Assembly (NCBI GenBank): GCA_029204225.1
Contig: CM055101.1
Location: forward strand, 40,091,961 to 40,155,960
Source of the DNA: Diphasiastrum complanatum
Lineage: Eukaryota > Streptophyta > Lycopodiopsida > Lycopodiales > Lycopodiaceae
DNA length: 64,000 nt
Direction of reading: 5' to 3'
Under the pieces are notes generated by a model that worked only from the letters and a program-made list of their open reading frames with translations, made no database searches and was not told the DNA's origin. The position numbers and the translations under genes were made by a program. The number at the start of each line of letters is the position of its first letter. Within the stretch, counting starts at the first letter, position 1. Positions 1 to 11,750 of this stretch are shown here, piece by piece.

Positions 1-818
1 CACTGAATCTTGTAGATGCATAGCTAGCCATAGAGACTGATGTGTAGCTACCCATAGATAATAGCAATAGGGAATACTAATTTGAAATGGCTTTTGGTAA
101 GCACATTAGTCCGAAGGAATATAAGTGGTCTGCAAATATCCATTAAAATCAACGTTAAACAAACTCCAAGACTAGAGAGGGTTGCCCTCCTTATGTAAAT
201 ACAAGTAGCCCTCTGAGAAGACAATGCAAGGAACCTGTGCTGAGAGAACATCACAAGTAAATGAAAGTGGAAGTGCATTCTAATGCAAAACTGACATTGG
301 GGGCTATGATTCCCCAGCAGCGACCACTATAACTGGCCTGTAAAAAGGATAGAAAGTGGCAAGCCCAAGCTATCCATATGGATGATGCATGCCATACAAG
401 AGCCATAAACGGAGTTGCTGAATGTATCGTTAATGGAGCAGCAAGATGGTGTGTAAATAGCTCCACATTGAAATAACATACTGACTTAGAAGCTGATATA
501 CCATGGTAACTGACCGGACAGTACAACCATCCTGATGCAACCAGCAAAATGAACCATAGAAGAAGATTTCATAGTGGAAAAGGATCCATGTCTAACACTT
601 AGCAAAAAGTGTGCAATCCCTTCAATTTCTACATTTGTTTAATTAGACCTTGGAAAGTATGTTGATTGGAGGTAATGTTTCCACGAACTGCGATTCGTTG
701 GGGAACGAATCTTGATTTGTCAATGAATCGTTTGGGGACCGATTCGGACCCTGAAAAAAGGAAAACTCTTTGATTCTTCAATGGCTCTTTGATTTTTCTT
801 TTCAATGTTTTATTCTGT
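1..818. other. no recognisable gene; presumed upstream intron of the UBA gene
   Basis: I recognise no coding exon, RNA gene or complete transposon here. The short open frames on both strands show no family motif. The stretch lies 5' of the UBA-domain exons and could be intron of that gene, but no splice junction ties it in. A small perfect inverted repeat, GATTCGTT-GGGG-AACGAATC, sits at 692-711. Confidence 0.4.
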
Positions 819-1280
819 ATTTAAATCATAGATGCACAGAAATGCGTCTCTCCTCCCAGAATCGTACTAATTTTTTTTTATTTTTATTTTGGAAAAATAG
901 CGTATGGCTGAAATTTTTTTAGGGGATCAATGGTCAAACCAGCGTTTTGCCTCTCAGAAGTGCAGTAGATGGGGCACAAACAGACCTTATTTTCAACAGC
1001 TATTTGGTTGTTATTTGCTTTGGTTTTCAATAAATGCTCAGGGGGTTCGAGGGGTGGCCCCCCGAGAAAACGCCCCCTGGTGGGGTGTTTGGGGGGCAAC
1101 GCCCCCCAACGGCAGGGTCCGGGGGCTGCCGGTAGACCCCGGCCCCGACGGTCCCCAAAAAAAAACCAAAAAAATAAAACGTTTCTGGAATTTTTTTGAA
1201 ATTTTCAGAAATGCTTTTCTGAACCGAGTTTCTGACCGCGATTCTGAAACGCGTTTTAGCAGTGCATCTATGATTTAAAT
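819..1280. mobile_element. GC-rich non-autonomous TIR element (MITE-like), copy 1
   Basis: The two ends are perfect 19-bp inverted repeats, ATTTAAATCATAGATGCAC at 819-837 and its reverse complement at 1262-1280. The outermost 8 bases, ATTTAAAT, are palindromic, so they may be an 8-bp target duplication (hAT-like) around an 11-bp terminal repeat starting CATAGATG. Inside the ends are repeated GAAACGCGTTTC-like motifs. The core at about 1040-1150 is strikingly G/C rich with G5-G6 and C5-C6 runs, in an otherwise AT-rich region. A diverged second copy lies at 44319-45010. No transposase is encoded; the open frame across it is not conserved between copies. Confidence 0.7.
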
Positions 1281-1469
1281 GTTTATCCAGTGTACTTTCT
1301 GATGGATGTTTGATGATGGATCATGGATAAGTCATAAATCACAATGTCAAGTGGAAATTGGAACAGGGGATCTAGTTTGTGATCTTTAAATTGTGTTTAT
1401 TCAACATTGTCATGTCCAATTCAAAATATTGATCATTGCTGGCAATTACATTTACATAGTTTACTGTAG

Positions 1470-2791
1470 GGAGCAGAAGAAGTATGGTAAAACACAGTCC
1501 GGTAAGGCAGTTGATTTGAAGAAGCTCGGCGAGCTTGTATCTATTGGGTGAGTAATCCTATGGAAAAGTTGCTCGTAGACCTTTTGAATTATGTAGAATT
1601 AGCATTTGGAGTTCTTTTGCTTTGGATTTAGGGCCAGAATATGATGGTGAACAAATTTTATTTATGTCTTGTTCACAAAAGTTTGTGTGTCCTGGTTTCA
1701 AGCTTTTTTAATCTGTTAGCGACTGTTGTAACCAGGTGTGATAAGCAACTGGCAGCAGAAGCTCTTCGGCAAAGCTCAAATGACGGGGAAAAAGCCTTAG
1801 ACATATTAGTTAATCCAGCTTTGCGTGCTGCTTTGGAGGTACTGTGTTTATGTATCTTGGAATTCTTGCAGTATGTCAGCATTTCCTATGATCAGGTTCA
1901 TTTCAAACTGTTTTGATTTGTGTGCTAGTCATCTGTTTTAAGATGAGTATTTGAATTGGTGTGGAATTATCACTTGGATTTTTTGCTCTACTCTTGCAGG
2001 TCTCTCTTGAATCCAAAAAGCGCCGACGAAAATCAGTGGATCAAATCGCTCTTGCAGAATTAGTCTCAATGGGGTTTGAGCAAGGAAAAGGTATTGAAAC
2101 TGGCTTCATTCTTCATGAGACTCTGTTCAATAATGTGATCAATTGTGGTAAGCTATGCACTTAATTGGACACATTCACAACATAGTTCTGAGTTGATTTA
2201 ACTTGATCTAAACTCTTTTTTGACGTTACTGGAGGAAGTGGAAGGAATACAAGGCCGATTTGAACTACCACAAAATGATTCCAAAATACCTAATTTGTTT
2301 TTGAGATTTAAAGAAAGATAAAGGAAAAAGCCAAAATTTTTGAACAAAACTTGTTACCTAAACATTTTATTCACAATTTTAATCAATTTCAACCAGTTTG
2401 AAACTGTTGAAACTGTGATTCTTTGGAAATATGATTCACAATATTTGGCATTGCAGCTGTGAGGGCCCTTCAAACGTCCAGTGACACTGATCAGGCTATG
2501 GAAAAGCTGCTCGGTGACAATCACAATCTTGATGCAAGTTGCTCAGATGCTCTCTTGAATACCAGCGCTAATGATGTAGAGGACACGAATCTTGATGCTT
2601 CAACTGATACATCAACTGGACTGAATAGAGGTTCTAATGCCCAGGAAACTGAAAAGCCAGATGTCGATGAGGAGATGGAGCAAGAGATTGCAGTTGATTT
2701 GACAGGAGATCCACTTGAAGGGTATGATATTGAGGTTGACGAAGAAAGAGATGCCATAATAGAATACTTGACTTTGATTGATAGTACTTAA
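1470..2791 (+). CDS. UBA-domain protein, NUB1 (NEDD8 ultimate buster)-like, 3' exons
   Basis: Four exons join in phase with GT-AG introns: 1470-1547, 1736-1838, 2000-2090 and 2457-2791 (stop included), giving about 201 C-terminal residues. Exons 1-2 form one UBA domain (core LGELVSIGCDKQLAAEALRQ, then DGEKALDILVNP). Exons 3-4 form a second (ALAELVSMGFEQGKAVRALQ, then DQAMEKLLGDN). A basic KKRRRK segment separates them. The tail is acidic and ends in GYDIEVDEERDAIIEYL. Paired UBA domains after a YGKT-type segment and this tail recall plant NUB1 homologues, which pass NEDD8 or ubiquitin conjugates to the proteasome. The UBA assignment is firm; NUB1 orthology is inferred. The 5' exons, including any ubiquitin-like domain, are not seen. 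No canonical AATAAA follows the stop. Confidence 0.7.
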
Positions 2792-4754
2792 AATTCTTAG
2801 ATTTGAAATCTTTTGATAAATTTTTTGGAATTTATTAATTCATAATACATTTGTACATATCGTTCACCATTGGTCGTACAACATAACTCAAAGCTTATGT
2901 TTTATAGGCTTTTTATTTCAAAACCTTTAACAGTCCTTTAGCCCAGGTATCTGCCCATGCATGGGCAGTGAATTGGACTTGGGTGGGTAAGGCCAACCCG
3001 TGAGGGCTGATTATGTAGGCTTCCTTTTGAGTGGTAATTAAAGTCTTAAGCGATCATAATGTATATGTTTCTGCTTATAACATGGACCATAAGTTTTGGC
3101 TATTGACAAGGCCAGTTTTCTGAAAAATTGCCTTTCTCGAACACTGCCAACAAAGAAATACCTAGGAAACAGAATCTTAAAGAAGCGTCAAATTCGAAGG
3201 GAACTCCCTCATTTTGAAAAACTGGTGGGGTATTGCAATCAGTACCTGCCCGTCAATGAGAGTCTTAAATAAGCTTGAATTTTGAATTGGAGTCCCTTCT
3301 TTTTACATGGGGATACGGCATTGCATGCATAATGCTCAAGTAGCCATTAAGCTGCCATAGCATAAAAAAGAGAAATTATGACTTGCTCAAATGAGAACTT
3401 GAAAATAGAGGGAAAAACAAGCTCAAAACTGTAGGTACAAAAGTTCTAAAAACCGTCAATGTTTTGAGCTGTGTTATGTATGGAGAAATAAAATTTTAGT
3501 GACCTTTCCACCAGGTAAAATGTCCGTGAAATCATGGCAAGGCCAATGACGACCTGGTGGAAAGAGAGGCCACTACAAAATCCTTGTTCCAAACCTCAAG
3601 GATAGCAAGGGTTTCCCCTACTTATGGCTAATGTTTCTTATAGGCTGCACATATTGACTTATTTTGGGCTTTTATATGCTTTGAAATTTTCTTCTTGGCA
3701 GTAAATTGCTTCTAGATTCTTATGGTAGGTCATGTCACTTTCTTTGCCTATAATCTACCCCTAAAATTTTTAACAGCTTTTATGAAAATTTAAAAGACGA
3801 ACAGCAGACTTGTTGTAAACACATTTGATCATTCGTGTATTTTTCTAAGAGTGGTAAATACTTCAACAAAAGAAAGGCTATTTCTTGGGATAAACAAATA
3901 CAAGGATAGCATTTTACAGTGGAGAGATTATAATGAACTAAGTCGAATTTAATCATTTTATTTTCATTCAAGAGCGGTCAATACAAATGCAAAGATTAAA
4001 GTGGAAAGGCTTCTTATTGAGATGAACAAGTGCATGTATATCGTCTTCATGGAAAGATAAGACTGTACCAAGCCATTTTTTCTTTCAAAACTTTTGAGTT
4101 TTTACCAAAATGTTTGAGTTAGAGATTGACAATTCATTAATGCTAGTCTTTTGAAGTCATGGCAATCAGCATGTCTCCTGGTGATAAACATCAATTGCAA
4201 CAATCCTTGAACAAAATCTAGTGTTGGACAACAAACTTACTGAAAACCAGACAATGGTGACATTTGCACTTATAGCTGGGCTTGCTAGTTGAATGGGCGT
4301 GCACCTGAAATTATCAACAACAATATCATTGTTGGCCTCAACTTCACTAATGAATTCAATATAATAAAGACATAAGCCAAGTTAAATTCTGACGTGAAGA
4401 GCATATGATGGGGACCTTGAAAGATGTTGAGCTATTTATCATTTGAGGCATATCATTCATAGACTTAACATGTTAAAATTCTTTTAAGATTTTTTTGCAT
4501 TACTTCTTACTAATTTACTATTCTTGTCCATGATTTTTATCATCACTTTTAACTCGGGTAGTTTATCAATATTAGGTTTAGATACACATGAATGCCCATT
4601 TGTTTTTGGTACTTTTTATGGAAGTTACTAGATGGACAAGCTATGGGTAGACAAAAAATTACAAAAGGTTCATTTTATAGTCGCAATATTTAGGTTCCAC
4701 TATAATCATTTTCATCAATCATTACCTCTTTCATTCATCATCGTCATCATCCGG

Positions 4755-4756
<2 letters not shown>
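2792..4756. other. intergenic, nothing recognised
   Basis: AT-rich sequence downstream of the UBA gene. No open frame shows a recognisable motif, and I see no LTR, TIR or RNA gene. It probably holds the 3' UTR of the preceding gene in its first few hundred bases. Confidence 0.4.

Positions 4757-4818
<62 letters not shown>
4757..4818 (+). repeat. (GA)n microsatellite
   Basis: Uninterrupted GA dinucleotide array of about 62 bases following a short G run. It reads as an Arg-Glu polymer in one frame, which is not a gene. Confidence 0.95.
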
Positions 4819-4821
<3 letters not shown>

Positions 4822-4928
4822 GAAAACTAGAGCAACAAAACTAAGTTTGATACATATCTCTGTACTAAAAAGTAGAAAAGGTGCTCAAATATCATGAAAC
4901 CAAGTCTAGTCTCAGAACTCGGCCGGAG

Positions 4929-4955
<27 letters not shown>
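4929..4955 (+). repeat. (CT)n microsatellite
   Basis: CT dinucleotide array of about 27 bases, complementary to the GA array about 110 bases upstream. The two tracts could in principle pair. Confidence 0.9.
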
Positions 4956-4960
<5 letters not shown>

Positions 4961-5248
4961 TAATTTCCTTTGAATTTGCATATAGTGTGGTGTGGTTTTC
5001 TTCTCCTCTATATGTATTTGTGTTCATATTAATGGTAGTGTGATTATAAAGTCCTTAGTAATGTGGTGAAGCTTTTTCTGAGGACATATTCTTATAAATT
5101 GAGACATGGGCTTTAACATGACTCACAGAAACTCCACTGACCAACTTAAACACACATAGTATTGCCTTTTGCAAAAGCCATGCCAACAAAGTGAATACAA
5201 AAGTGGGCAAAGGATCCATAGATGAATGATGGGAAAAATCGATGAGCG

Positions 5249-5349
5249 AGAGATGAAAGTTGTAAGAAGCTAGAGTGTGTGTGAAAAAGATGAAAGTTGT
5301 AAGAAGCTAGAGATGAAAGTTGTAAGAAGCTAGAGTGTGTGAAAAAGAT
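5249..5349 (+). repeat. short tandem repeat, unit containing AGATGAAAGTTGTAAGAAGC
   Basis: Three near-identical copies of a 22-23 base unit begin at about 5251, 5289 and 5311. Two are followed by AGAGTGTGT and GAAAAAGA, so a larger unit was also duplicated. Confidence 0.85.
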
Positions 5350-8300
5350 TTGTTTTGGGGCATTTGCAAGTTGTGAAGCATTGGAGAGTGCTTAAAAGAG
5401 CTCTATTGAGAGTTAAATGTAGGAGAGAGTGTCTTACAAGTTCAAACATTGAGAAAAATGGTTTGATAGTTTTTAATAGTTTAGTTAATATTAGAATTTG
5501 GATGAGTAGTATTCACTCGTTTCTTGACCAAATCTAGGGAATTAAAGCTTCAATAGTATCTAAACATCAAGAAAGTGCTTGTGAAATCATTCATGAAGAG
5601 AAGCAATGGTTTGGGAGCCCTTCTAGTAGCAACCTAGTGAACGTAGGGCCAAAAAAAACATACCACATCTTAGGGACCTATTGGAGTGATATGCACCATT
5701 GGATCTTGAAAGATCAACAAATCTACGTGATTTTTATTTTTATTTTGTGAAACTTAAAAAAAAAGCTCTGAATTGCAAAAAATGACGACTTTTTATGAAA
5801 TGTTTTCAATGGAGAGGACTCAACTTTTTGTCCTTATTCTTCGAGGCTATCCTAATGTTTTAAAGCAAAATCCACTATGCAATTTTTGGGGGGAGTCTAG
5901 ATAGAGGTGATCCACACTTCTCTGTGATACGCACTCCACTATAGCAGATTTAGTTTTGCTATCTAGACTCTTCCAAGTGCACTAATGGCCACTCTGAGTG
6001 AGTGTGCTTAATGAATCTAATTGTGTGACATGGAAGTTTAAGCTTAGGAATACTTTGATGGAAGAAGAATAATCATGATCAATGATGTCACTACATTACT
6101 AGTTCAAAAGGGCTGAAAGAAGTCTGAAATACCTTGATGGCATTGTTTGAGATGACCAACACATCTCGGTTTTTTTTTTATGAAGACTAAGTTGTACACT
6201 TTGTGATGGATGATGATGCAATGATCACTGATCCCTTGCTAAAAGTGAAGAAAATTCAAGATTAATTGCAGTTGGCAAGTGCATTGAAGATAGACATATT
6301 GTTCAATTGATATGAAACAATAGAGTGATTTATTTTGAGCTTTTATGATGAGCATAATTATATGGGAGAGACTTAAAAATTGGACAGTCTACTTTTGTAG
6401 GGAGAGTAACGTCATAAGAATAGAGGGCACGAACAAGTCCTTGTCGCAAGAGGAAGAGGCAATGGAGTCGGTTGTGAAAGACACCAATCAAGAGGAGGCA
6501 TCTTAGATTGATTGCCTACCAATGAATCCTAGAGTGCTAATAAGCTGCACACTTTTCTCCATACAGTCATTTCATCTTTCCTTCCATTCTAGATTTGTTG
6601 ATACATTCCACATGTTTCGAATGATTTTGGCTTGCCACTAATGGTTTGGGTGTGTCCTTGGCTTTAGTTACAACATCCTTCTTCAAATGGAAAAATGGCT
6701 ACACTCAAACTCCTCATGTGGGTTACACTCAGACTTCTCTTGGGTGATAGTGAATTCTAAGTTGGTTTTTAGCCCATTCCTCTCCCCCACCCCCAAACCC
6801 CTCTTGACTTTGGCAGGGCTATTGTTGATTGAGCATTTTTGCTCAATGGAACTTAGGAGTGTGATCTCATACCCCAATTTATGCTCTCCCATTTTCTGTT
6901 CAATGGATGTTTGAATCCATGGGGTGTCTCACATGTTTGCTCTTCAAACTATGGAAATCGATATTGGTGTCTGGTAATTGAATGTTGGCAGGTGAGGAAA
7001 TCACACCCTTCATCACACAAACTAGTCATGCTAGATGGGAGTCATCATAGCCTAGATACTTTATTTGAGGTTTGAAGCTTTTGAAATTAAGAGCAACCTA
7101 ATGCCTAGTCAAGGTTAGAACCTACACGTAGACAAGACAAGACATACAAGTGTTTTTCCATCAAAGTGACATTTTTCAATAAGATATCATCTCATACTAT
7201 GATGGTATAGATCTTGCAAAAGCTTCATTTCAAAGTAAGAAGGTCTTTGATAAGCGATGTGGTCACCAAGCTTCAACACAACTCCAAAAATTCCAACAAT
7301 CCCAAGATCTCAAGAGTCACAATTTTATTTTATTACGATTGCTTGCCTCTTACTATCCAGACTACCTGAAAGGGCGGGGGGGGGGGAGGGGGGTTTGTAT
7401 TTCAAGGGCCTCTCAAGCTCCTATCAATAGCGATTGTTTCTAATGTATGAAAGTTTGGTGACAAACCAAGCTTGTCTCTCCTCTGTTGGAACATTCAATT
7501 ATGGGGATCAAAGATCATGAGAACAGCTTGTTCCTACATATACTTATGTCCCATTATCATCTAGTCGGCTTCTCATCTTGATCAAGCAACAACCCTAGAC
7601 TAACATGTTTATGGGACCCAGTCGCTTGGCCTCATTAGTGTTAGAATCAACAATTTATTACCAAGGCTCTTACAAACTCACATTGCATCCTATACCCATA
7701 ATGTGACTGTCGTGATAGTGCACCTGATCCCAAGATGTTGATGGACGCTGCATAGGGCCCATGTGTGTCAATGGGGAATCTTGAGAGTGGTGAACTAGAT
7801 AAGTTGACTCGAGGAACTGATTTCTTGAGTGGTGTGTTTCGCCCACATCAAGTATAACCATCATCCTATGTTTCAAGGGGTTGGCCACTACAATTGCAAT
7901 TCTTCATAGATTAATGCGCATTCCATGCAACAAGATCATTCAACATCCATTGCGTATAAAACATAGCAATACACACAAAAAAAATAATACAATTAGCCAT
8001 TCATTTCCATCTAAGAGAGCATTGGCACATTAGTTTTTGCCCTAGTTGACATCTATGGACAAAGGGAAGCATTATAGATATGCATACTACACGAGCACAT
8101 AATGAGCAATGAAAAGTACAAAGCTTTTACCTCAATCCTACTGCAAAAGAGGATTCCAAGTCAAGAGTCATTCCACCTTCAATCGTGTGGTTAGCTTTGT
8201 GATTGATGCTTGCCATAATGTAGCATGATCTGATAATAACGGTGTGGCAAAAAGCAAAATGTAGCAAAAATCTTGTAGAAGTCACAAGATGAAGGCATTG

Positions 8301-8416
8301 GCGATTTACTCAATAACGGAACTTCACCAAGGGATATCAACTAGTGGCATAAACTAAAAGATTCAAATATACTTGAAAATCAACAAAACCTTGAATGGAG
8401 AAATCTCATTGGCAAG
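5350..8416. other. no recognisable gene
   Basis: About 3 kb with only short open frames that I cannot assign. There is a G-rich run at about 7372-7393. Nothing here matches LTR-element, LINE or cellular motifs that I recognise. Confidence 0.4.
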
Positions 8417-9240
8417 CTAGAGGAATATTCCATAAGAGCACACAACATGGCGGGTCTTCAATAATCCTACATGTAGAATCATACTTTTCGCACTTTTGAC
8501 AAGGGTACGATTTTTACGTTTAGCCACTCCATTTGACTGTGGAGAATAGCTGGTGGTATACTGTGCAAGAATGCCATGAGCTTTGCAGTAATCTTTGAAT
8601 TCAGTCGAAATGAATTCACTTCCACCGTCAGTCCGAATTGCCTTGATTTTCTTGGAAGTTTGATTGTCAGCTTCCTGCTTGAATTGCTGAAAATACTTGA
8701 AGGTTTCAAATTTCTTCTTCAAAAAATAGATTGTTGTCCTCCTCGAATAATTGTCGATGAAGGTCAGAAAGTATTTTGATCCCCCTATCGAGAGAGATCG
8801 GGAGAGTCTACATGGTACATGGGTCCACACATGTCGTTGAGCACAATATCTAACACACCTTTTGATTTGTGTTGCGAATTAGATATGAAAGGAGTTCTAG
8901 CATGCTTGGGCTAGAATACAGCTTCGACAAACTATACGGATTGTTGCAGTTAAAATCTTGAACAATTTTTTTCGTTGACATATTTCGAAGGCAAGTAAAA
9001 TTGACATGACCCATTTTGTAATGCCACAATAAATTTTTATCTTCCAAAGTGAAAGTAGTAGAGCTTGAACCGTTAAAGCATTGCAATGACTAAGCTTATA
9101 AAGATTACTTTGCCTCTTTCTAAGTGCAAGTACCTTTTGCTTTTGTCTAATATCGAACAAGTATTAGAATCAAATTCAATTTTATGGCCTGAATAAGTGA
9201 TTCTACTAATAAAAAGTAGATTTTTGGTAAGATTCAAAAC
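8417..9240 (-). pseudogene. Ty1-copia pol fragment (gag-pre-integrase and integrase core)
   Basis: On the minus strand the frame at 8417-8830 carries the copia integrase core: KYFLTFIDNYSRRT, then IRTDGGSEFISTEF, then TTSYSPQSNGVAKRKNRTL, containing the expected D-D-E catalytic residues. Immediately upstream (8850-9160) two overlapping frames hold the pre-integrase region, with a finger-like stretch (GHVNFTCLRNM, CRSC). The parts lie in different frames, so at least one frameshift is present. Protease, reverse transcriptase and LTRs are not found beside it. It is a dead remnant, possibly cut by the inverted-repeat unit that starts at about 9250. Confidence 0.85.
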
Positions 9241-9249
9241 ATGAAGAAT

Positions 9250-9420
9250 GAGTGGTCACTCTTCTTCTTCTCCTCTCTCTTTGTTCCATGATAGGCGTAA
9301 ACTGATCGTTAATAAGCTATTGCGATTACAATTTGTGTATGAGTAACATTCATAGCATAATTAGATGCGCTATTATTATAGTGTAATCAGAGTAGACACA
9401 TGAGAGGAGTTCTAAATCCA
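9250..9420 (+). repeat. left arm of a ~170-bp inverted repeat (partner 11583-11750)
   Basis: Read on the plus strand from GAGTGGTCACTCTTCTTCTT, this matches the reverse complement of 11583-11750 with scattered mismatches and small gaps. The arms enclose about 2.2 kb that includes the LTR element at 9865-11576. The arms could be oppositely oriented LTR pieces or the ends of a foldback element. Confidence 0.65.
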
Positions 9421-9864
9421 ATTTGAAATCTACATTTTGTAGCTTATTAAAAGTTAAAAAAAAACTTTTTTTTAATAACACTATAATTCAGGATTGGGGG
9501 TAGTCCGCAAGCATGACATGTTATCCATAGTATAATATGTAAATTATCATTAAAAATAGTATAACTTCTTAACTGTAGTTCCGATTAGACAAAAATTATA
9601 CCGTTGGAACGAGAGCTTTCCAATGACATTCTACATGACCTACTTTCGAGCTACCGTTCACCAAGAGTTATAGCAAGTAAAACTTTTCTAGAAAATCCAA
9701 TATCTCTTATGTGCACCCATAGAGTACCCTCTCACTGAGAGGGTGCTCTATCCGTGCACATAAGCGATATTTGGTTAAGAGGGTCCTTTATCCATGCAAA
9801 GAAGAGATAATTGGGTCTTTTGAAACTTTGAATAGCTATAACTTTTGAATGGTTGCTCATAGAG

Positions 9865-10319
9865 TTAAAATTATGATTGGATCTAGTGCAATATACAGAT
9901 CACATCAATCAATCACCATAGCCACTCCTCACAAGCTCTCTAAGATGGCACAACAAAAGTTAATTGTATTACCAAAGAAACTGTACATATATAGTATTCA
10001 CAAAACTTCCTAAAAGGACAAGTGTCCTAAAACTGGCATACCACCTCGAGCCCAATATGGCCAAATTCGACCGACAAACTCGAGATGTGCCCCCCAAGTA
10101 TAGAAAATACTGTAAATAACTTTGTACAGGCTAATTTTTTTATGTGTGGCTACTCGACTAATCCAAGTAGCCGGCTACTTGATCAATGCATGATTGATAT
10201 ATCCATAACATGTCACGTCCCGATCACAATGAAATACAATAAACCAAATAAACTATACAATAATCACAATATCACATTTGAAGCTTATACAACTGAATCA
10301 GATCAGACCTGATTTTTAA
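9865..10319 (-). repeat. 3' LTR of the compact element
   Basis: About 455 bases. Bases from about 9880 to 10140 match the other LTR closely (for example the shared ATCACATCAATCAATCACCA). The remaining 180 bases have no partner because the 5' LTR is truncated. Confidence 0.75.
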
Positions 10320-11273
10320 CTCTCTCCCTTAAGCTCAAATGTGATAGGAGTAAGGAAATACAAATTGTAGTAAAGTCTAGAGTATCCAAAAAATGTTATG
10401 TATGTCTTGCTACTCCATACTTGACTGACACTCAATCACACTCAAAAAGTATCATGCACATACGATGCTGACACATAAAGTCTACCACACTCTCGACCAA
10501 CTGACTTGTCTCTATCCAACTTGCACACAAGACACAAGTGGACCACATGAGCGACATGGCTCAAACTGAAGAAATCTCACTGCCACCATGAGACTTACAT
10601 CCTCCATCTAGCTAGGCTGACATCCTATCAGACACTTACAAGTACAAACCTGTAAAGCTGACATAAATGAGCAACTAAGGCTCAACTTGAGAAAATTCTA
10701 CCGCCACTATAAGATTATACCCTCGTCAGATAGATAGCTAGTAGACATAATGACAAGTCACTGAGCATACCAGATGATTACTTTGCTTTTGACGTAGCAA
10801 ATGTATAACCAAATACAACTCCGACTCAGATCTAGACCCCTGTGACAAGGTTACATGCAATCCCACACACACTCATGCAAATACGAATAATAAAACGCCA
10901 AATAAATGACCAAGGCTTGCCCATAAGTGGTCTCCAGTGCAATGGCTCTTCGTCACTGCTCTTTGCATACGCATGCAATCCCCGTTATGCCAAACAACTG
11001 TCCATACAATGAATTAAGAGGTCACCACCAGTAATTTTTCCAAAACCACCGAAACTGCAAGTTTCTCTGAAATTCTTCCGTGAATTCCCCTTATAACGAT
11101 CGTTTTGATCTACCCTGAAGCTCCAATCGAAGAAACTTTGCCGCTTCCTGCCATCTAGACCACTTGCACCTCGTATGATGTCCTTTTTCTTGAGATATTT
11201 CACATGTCGTTTCTCCTGGTGAAAGCTGCCAATGATGGCTCCATTGGATGGTGCATACCTGCAATATTCTGTC

Positions 11274-11286
11274 GCTCTAATACCAA
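11274..11286 (-). other. primer-binding site, tRNA-iMet type
   Basis: Minus-strand TTGGTATTAGAGC lies directly next to the 5' LTR. It differs by one base from the common plant LTR-element primer site TGGTATCAGAGC. It fixes the element's orientation. Confidence 0.75.
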
Positions 11287-11287
11287 G

Positions 11288-11576
11288 TTAAAATTTTGAT
11301 AGGATCTAGTGCAGTATACAGATCACATCAATCAATCACCATAGCCACTCCTCACAAGCTCTCTAAGATGGCACATCGAAAGTTAATTGTATTACCAAAA
11401 AAATTGTACATATAGAATGTTCACAAAACTTCCTAAAAGGACGTCTCCTAAAACTGGCCTACCACTTGCCAAGCCCAATATGGCCAAATTCGACCGACAA
11501 ACTCGAAACGTGCCCCCTCGAGTATAGCAAGTATTGTAAATAACTCTGTACAGACTAATTTTTCCTATGAAAAAAT
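11288..11576 (-). repeat. 5' LTR of the compact element (truncated)
   Basis: About 289 bases aligning with the lower part of the LTR at 9865-10319. Homology stops at about 11576, just before the right arm of the inverted repeat. Confidence 0.75.
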
Positions 11577-11582
11577 ACATTT

Positions 11583-11750
11583 GATCTGTACTCTAATTGC
11601 ACTATAATAATAGCACATCTAATTTTGGTATAAATTTTGCTCATACACAAACTATAATTATGATAACTTATTAACGATCAGAGAATCAGAGTACGCCTAT
11701 GGTGGAACATAGAGAGAGGAGAAGAAGAAGAGTGACTACTCCTGAAACTT
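11583..11750 (-). repeat. right arm of the ~170-bp inverted repeat (partner 9250-9420)
   Basis: Reverse-complement match to 9250-9420, sharing for example GTGACTACTC / GAGTGGTCAC and the GAGGAGAAGAAGAAG stretch. Confidence 0.65.

Larger units (their letters stand above)
9865..11576 (-). mobile_element. compact non-autonomous LTR retrotransposon (copia-like), 5' LTR truncated
   Basis: Two direct repeats (9865-10319 and 11288-11576) flank about 970 bases. Read on the minus strand the order is 5' LTR, primer-binding site TTGGTATTAGAGC (11274-11286), internal region, purine tract (AAGGGAGAGAG, 10320-10330), 3' LTR. The internal region has a 72-codon open frame near the primer site (10985-11203) but no protease, integrase or reverse transcriptase, so it must have been mobilised in trans. 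Its 3' half is closely related to 27600-28290. The LTRs appear to begin TTAAAA and end TTTTAA rather than TG...CA. The 5' LTR has lost its upstream third at the junction with the inverted repeat. Confidence 0.75.

Noticed and set aside
692-711. Short perfect inverted repeat as a terminator or regulatory hairpin
   Set aside because: Eight-base stems occur by chance in this much sequence, and intrinsic terminators are not expected in a plant nuclear gene.
904-1278. 124-codon plus-strand ORF through the GC-rich element
   Set aside because: The frame is not kept in the second copy at 44.3-45.0 kb and spans the G-run core; it resembles no protein.
4632-4844. Open frame with a long Arg-Glu repeat (also at 31608-31796, 36397-36591 and 59509-59773)
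   Set aside because: These are translations of GA/CT microsatellites; any such array is open in several frames.
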